Shown: positions 60,360-64,000 of the stretch, in pieces | Numbering within the stretch: the stretch's first letter is position 1 | Layout of the letters: each line of letters begins with the position of its first letter | DNA from: Tetramitus jugosus | Lineage: Eukaryota; Heterolobosea; Eutetramitea; Acrasida; Vahlkampfiidae | Direction of reading: 5' to 3' | DNA length: 64,000 nt | NCBI GenBank assembly: GCA_937625935.1 | Contig: OW569393.1 | Span: 264,997 to 328,996, forward strand | Position numbers and translations under genes: made by a program | Notes under the pieces: generated by a model | What the model was told of the DNA's origin: nothing | The model's database searches: none | What the model saw: the letters and a program-made list of their open reading frames with translations, nothing else

Positions 60360-61415
60360 AAACTCTGTGGAGGGAATGAATATATGTATTCAATCAAAAA
60401 ACTGACACAGCAAGTAATCACAATAAAGAAGAGTTCACTGATTAAATCAAGAATGGTTTCGATAATATCCTATCTTGAATAAACGCGGTCCATCGAGATG
60501 TTTGGAAGGGTTTGGGTTTGGGTTTGGGTGTGAATTAATCGAATAACGAAACTCCGTCAATTGGTGTTGGTTGTCTTTGTTGTTTGTCTCGTTGTATTCG
60601 TGGCGTTGGGTGCATCGCGATGAAACAACGAGTTTTTCGCACAATACATGTATTTTATTGTACATGTGCAAGTCATTGAAAGAGATTTTGGTTGAAGTGC
60701 ACTAATTGCCGAATAGATCGATTTCTCCGCAGAGTTGTTGCTGAGCAATTACTGTTCCATCTTCAAAGGTTTGATGGATGACAATCATCTGGGATTCCAT
60801 GGACCACCACACTATCAACATTAGACAGTAGGGTGATCTAGAAGCGTTTGGGTTGCACGAGTGTTGTCAAAAGAAGCGAAGGTTTGAGTGGACAAAGTTT
60901 TCAAACGATACTCGGAGGTTTGTTGCGGGTGTTGGAGGCGAAGCCGTTGAGAGTTTGGATTCTTGTTTGGATCTTCATTGTTATGATCTTCAAGAACCTT
61001 GCGACAATACAACAGGAAACGATTGACTCCAGATATTATGGTTGTACGACAACACTCGATGAAAGACCGCGGGGATACCTACAAAATATCGTGCAGTGAT
61101 TTAGATCAATTAGTCTGATTCATATATGAATAACCAAGCGTTGCACTACTTTTGTTCGAGAAAATTGGCCATTATCCTGTGATGATGTTCTGGTTCTAGT
61201 CCAGTAATTTCTGGCACCAGAAGCGTAGGCCTGGGTGGCCGTAGCGTTTACATTACACATCTAGGAGTCTTGATGTTGATTTTGGAGGCGAAGCCGTTCA
61301 GGGTCCAAAATTGAATCATCAAATGTTGAGTTGCTCTTGGTATTCACCCACTGAGTTCAATGGGAAACTGGAACAAAATCAATCTTTCAAGGTGATTGAG
61401 GATGCCATACTGTTC
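60360..61415. other. subtelomeric gene-free region
   Basis: No gene is supported. Two 17-bp copies of TTGGAGGCGAAGCCGTT lie at 60932-60948 and 61282-61298. A short frame at 60848-61099 with a hydrophobic stretch (RVWILVWIFIVMIF) has no support. An interstitial telomere-like repeat is described separately. Confidence 0.5.
60508..60529 (+). repeat. interstitial TTTGGG telomere-like repeat
   Basis: A run of three GGGTTT units (GGGTTTGGGTTTGGGTTTGG and T) lies 2.65 kb inside the terminal array, in the same orientation. Confidence 0.9.
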
Positions 61416-63166
61416 CTACTCACTAAAATTGATAAATTCATCGGTTTGTTCGTTTGCTGTAACATAAGACACTACATCGCCGTCTGATGAGAGAACTTCG
61501 TCGAAGGAAGAAACAAAATCTTCCTCCAAATCTTTCGCTTTTCTTTTCCTGTCTGTAACTCTTTGAACTTTGCTTTCGTTTGTTCTTTCAAGGGGAGAAC
61601 GTTGAATTAAAGCAAGTAACTGTTCATTATCGCCCTTGTCAAACATTTCGACCAAGTCAGCGAGAGCCACTGCTTTCTCGATGGCTTGAATACTTGATCG
61701 ATAGTGATTTCTTTTGTCCCTCTTTGAAGATTTCAGATGCTTCTTCGCGTCTTTGTATGCTTGAATAACAGCCAACTTCTCTGTCAACGTTTTTGCATGT
61801 TGCAACAAAATAGATTGCCAGTAAGAGGTCCATGCATGATTTTTTCCTGAAGTATCACGGGCAAGTACCTCGCTAAGGCCTTTGTTATGCTTCAGTACAA
61901 AACTTTTCATCTCTTTGGGTAACTTTCTTTGTCTAAAGCTTGTAACTGCCTCCAGTATCTTTCTTTTTGCCTTTCTCTTACGTTTAGGAACGATCAGAAC
62001 AGGAGATTCTTGTACAGTGCTCTCATGACCGCACTCTAGAATGAAATCAAGCACTTCTCCTATTGGATTATTAAAAGCATCTGGATCGAGCAATGACTGA
62101 ACGTGTTGAAATTTTGTCTGAGCAGTACGAATATAGGCCAATATGGATTTTTCATCGCGCCAACCAATATGAGTCTTGATGGATATGTAATCGTTCGTGT
62201 CAACGGTGTCCTTAGACTTGATACTGTTGAGCAAGAATTCAAGAATTGACATACACAACCAGAACGAAGTGATCGGGGTGTGTACCTCTTGGCTAGTAAT
62301 TTTTGATGCACTCAACTTCATGGCTTTCCCCAGCCCATCATTCTCAACAGCATCTGTATCAGTGTTCAAACAGGAAAAGAGAGGCCAAGTTTTGCATTCA
62401 TCTTTGATTTTAAAATCACCATGCTCTATCATGTCCCTAAAATCTTCTCGTACAAAAACTTTGCGTTTCGTCGAAAGATACCAGAGCAGAGCTAAATTGG
62501 GACAATTGTCAATTGAACCAGTTCCATATATCGTTTGTTCTCTTGGTTGCGACAACAGAATCTTATCCTTCACAATAGTGAACACGATCACAACCTTACC
62601 TTTCACAAGGTGACAATTGATATGTTGCACTTGCGCTGCGACATAAGTATCCGTCCTTTGTCCGCCTGCTCTTCCAAACTTGATCAACGCATGTGTTCGT
62701 GCATCTGACTCATCATACAGATTGAGCTTTGCGCTCCATTTTTTCAGGTCATTGTTCAACAAAGGTGCTACCTTATGAACTTGATTACCATACTTGCGCA
62801 GAAGAGCCCGTAGTAAGTCTTTAAGTTCATTCCCGAAATCTTGTTTCGGATTTCCTCGGTTTGTATCACGTAGGTGATTACTTAAACTGTTTGCGAATGT
62901 ATCTCTTACAGTTTTGTAACTGTAATTTAATTCTACTCTCATACTCCAGAGGAACAGCAAGTATGTAACTTTTTTGACAGGGAATGGCTCCTGTCCTTGG
63001 TAGGAAACGAAATCTGGCTCCGCTACCATGGTTTCAAAGAACATGAGGTAATTTCGTTCGGCGTACAAACGAATTTTTTGTGTGTTGGGAGCAATCCTTA
63101 GTTCAGTTGTCGCAGCCAGTGATTGTATCCTTTGTTCAAAAGATTGAGGGGCTTCATTGATTCGAT
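61416..63166 (-). CDS. tyrosine-recombinase-like protein, 5'-partial, telomere-truncated
   Basis: The minus-strand frame ends at 61416 and is open upstream through 63166 into the terminal repeats. The first in-frame ATG is 63044 ([12 protein letters not shown]), but coding-like sequence ([10 protein letters not shown] and [14 protein letters not shown]) extends above it. No ATG lies upstream of that, so the 5' end is missing. Counting from the TTG at 63068, candidate catalytic residues are Arg138 ([12 protein letters not shown]), Lys169, His263 (HTPITSFW, where the second Arg is absent), Trp303 and Tyr312 ([15 protein letters not shown]). The order is that of phage-integrase or Crypton/DIRS-type recombinases, with a SAM-like N-terminal helix region. 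The last 230 residues are basic (KRKRKAKRK, possible NLS). It may be a domesticated or decayed element. The call is by motif order only. Confidence 0.5.
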
Positions 63167-64000
63167 GGGTTGGGGTTGGGTTTGGGTTTGGGTTTGGGTT
63201 TGGGTTTGGGTTTGGGTTTGGGTTTGGGTTTGGGTTTGGGTTTGGGTTTGGGTTTGGGTTTGGGTTTGGGTTTGGGTTTGGGTTTGGGTTTGGGTTTGGG
63301 TTTGGGTTTGGGTTTGGGTTTGGGTTTGGGTTTGGGTTTGGGTTTGGGTTTGGGTTTGGGTTTGGGTTTGGGTTTGGGTTTGGGTTTGGGTTTGGGTTTG
63401 GGTTTGGGTTTGGGTTTGGGTTTGGGTTTGGGTTTGGGTTTGGGTTTGGGTTTGGGTTTGGGTTTGGGTTTGGGTTTGGGTTTGGGTTTGGGTTTGGGTT
63501 TGGGTTTGGGTTTGGGTTTGGGTTTGGGTTTGGGTTTGGGTTTGGGTTTGGGTTTGGGTTTGGGTTTGGGTTTGGGTTTGGGTTTGGGTTTGGGTTTGGG
63601 TTTGGGTTTGGGTTTGGGTTTGGGTTTGGGTTTGGGTTTGGGTTTGGGTTTGGGTTTGGGTTTGGGTTTGGGTTTGGGTTTGGGTTTGGGTTTGGGTTTG
63701 GGTTTGGGTTTGGGTTTGGGTTTGGGTTTGGGTTTGGGTTTGGGTTTGGGTTTGGGTTTGGGTTTGGGTTTGGGTTTGGGTTTGGGTTTGGGTTTGGGTT
63801 TGGGTTTGGGTTTGGGTTTGGGTTTGGGTTTGGGTTTGGGTTTGGGTTTGGGTTTGGGTTTGGGTTTGGGTTTGGGTTTGGGTTTGGGTTTGGGTTTGGG
63901 TTTGGGTTTGGGTTTGGGTTGGGTTTGGGTTTGGGTTTGGGTTTGGGTTTGGGTTTGGGTTTGGGTTTGGGTTTGGGTTTGGGTTTGGGTTTGGGTTTGG
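63167..64000 (+). repeat. TTTGGG tandem array, candidate telomere
   Basis: After a degenerate start (GGGTTGGGGTTGGG at 63167-63180), perfect TTTGGG units run to the window edge. The only other break is one TTGGG unit at 63919-63923. The G-rich strand runs 5'-3' toward the end, as at a chromosome terminus. About 137 units are visible and the array may continue. Confidence 0.9.

Overview
The window is nuclear DNA from a compact, AT-rich eukaryotic genome. It uses the standard code, has short GT-AG introns (mostly about 34-290 nt) and intergenic gaps of a few hundred bases, and runs to a chromosome end on the right. Gene content points to a heterolobosean amoeboflagellate, most likely Naegleria or a close relative: DUF4116 repeats, membrane class III nucleotidyl cyclases with extracellular sensor regions, a receptor tyrosine-kinase-like (TKL) kinase, MSP-ankyrin and F-box/LRR proteins, and Asn/Gln-rich proteins. 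That identification is inference from domain content. No marker was searched.

Layout. 1-12.4 kb is a family plus a gene graveyard. Three paralogous coiled-coil proteins share a conserved C-terminal domain (1319-3412 minus, 8383-9723 plus, 10269-11234 plus). They sit among relics of a TPR protein, a phosphatidylinositol-phosphate kinase, a coiled-coil protein and an NmrA-like reductase. 12.4-25.6 kb is ordinary gene-dense sequence: a RING/B-box/DUF4116 protein, a PTGR3-like reductase, tRNA-Val, an MFS transporter, a 5'-truncated SDR, an Asn/Gln-rich protein, ribosomal protein L14, an RPAP3-like co-chaperone, and a peroxiredoxin-like/RGS fusion. 26-45 kb is signalling and a duplicated unit: an ankyrin-linked degenerate cyclase, an intact adenylate cyclase, and two TPR paralogs. 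The second TPR gene is divergent from a large P-loop GTPase with a candidate GT-A glycosyltransferase domain. A decayed piece of that same GTPase lies in the matching position beside the first TPR gene, so the pair appears to have been duplicated as a unit. 43-57 kb holds an RCC1-repeat protein, a frameshifted F-box/LRR gene, a receptor TKL kinase, a collagen-like protein and a secreted surface protein. 57-64 kb is subtelomeric: an MSP-ankyrin-coiled-coil gene with a duplicated intron, an interstitial telomere-like repeat, a tyrosine-recombinase-like gene whose reading frame runs open into the terminal array, and at least 830 bp of TTTGGG repeats.

How genes may work together. The two cyclases (one probably catalytic, one with every catalytic position changed), the RGS fusion and the receptor kinase are signalling components. 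The divergent TPR and GTPase-glycosyltransferase pair is the best candidate here for an undescribed linked system. Many reading frames that seem to begin upstream lack an ATG. Where a nearby intron with good splice sites gave a better 5' or 3' end, I used the spliced model: RPL14, RPAP3-like, both TPR genes, the GTPase gene and the MSP-ankyrin gene. All domain calls are by eye from motifs, without database searches.
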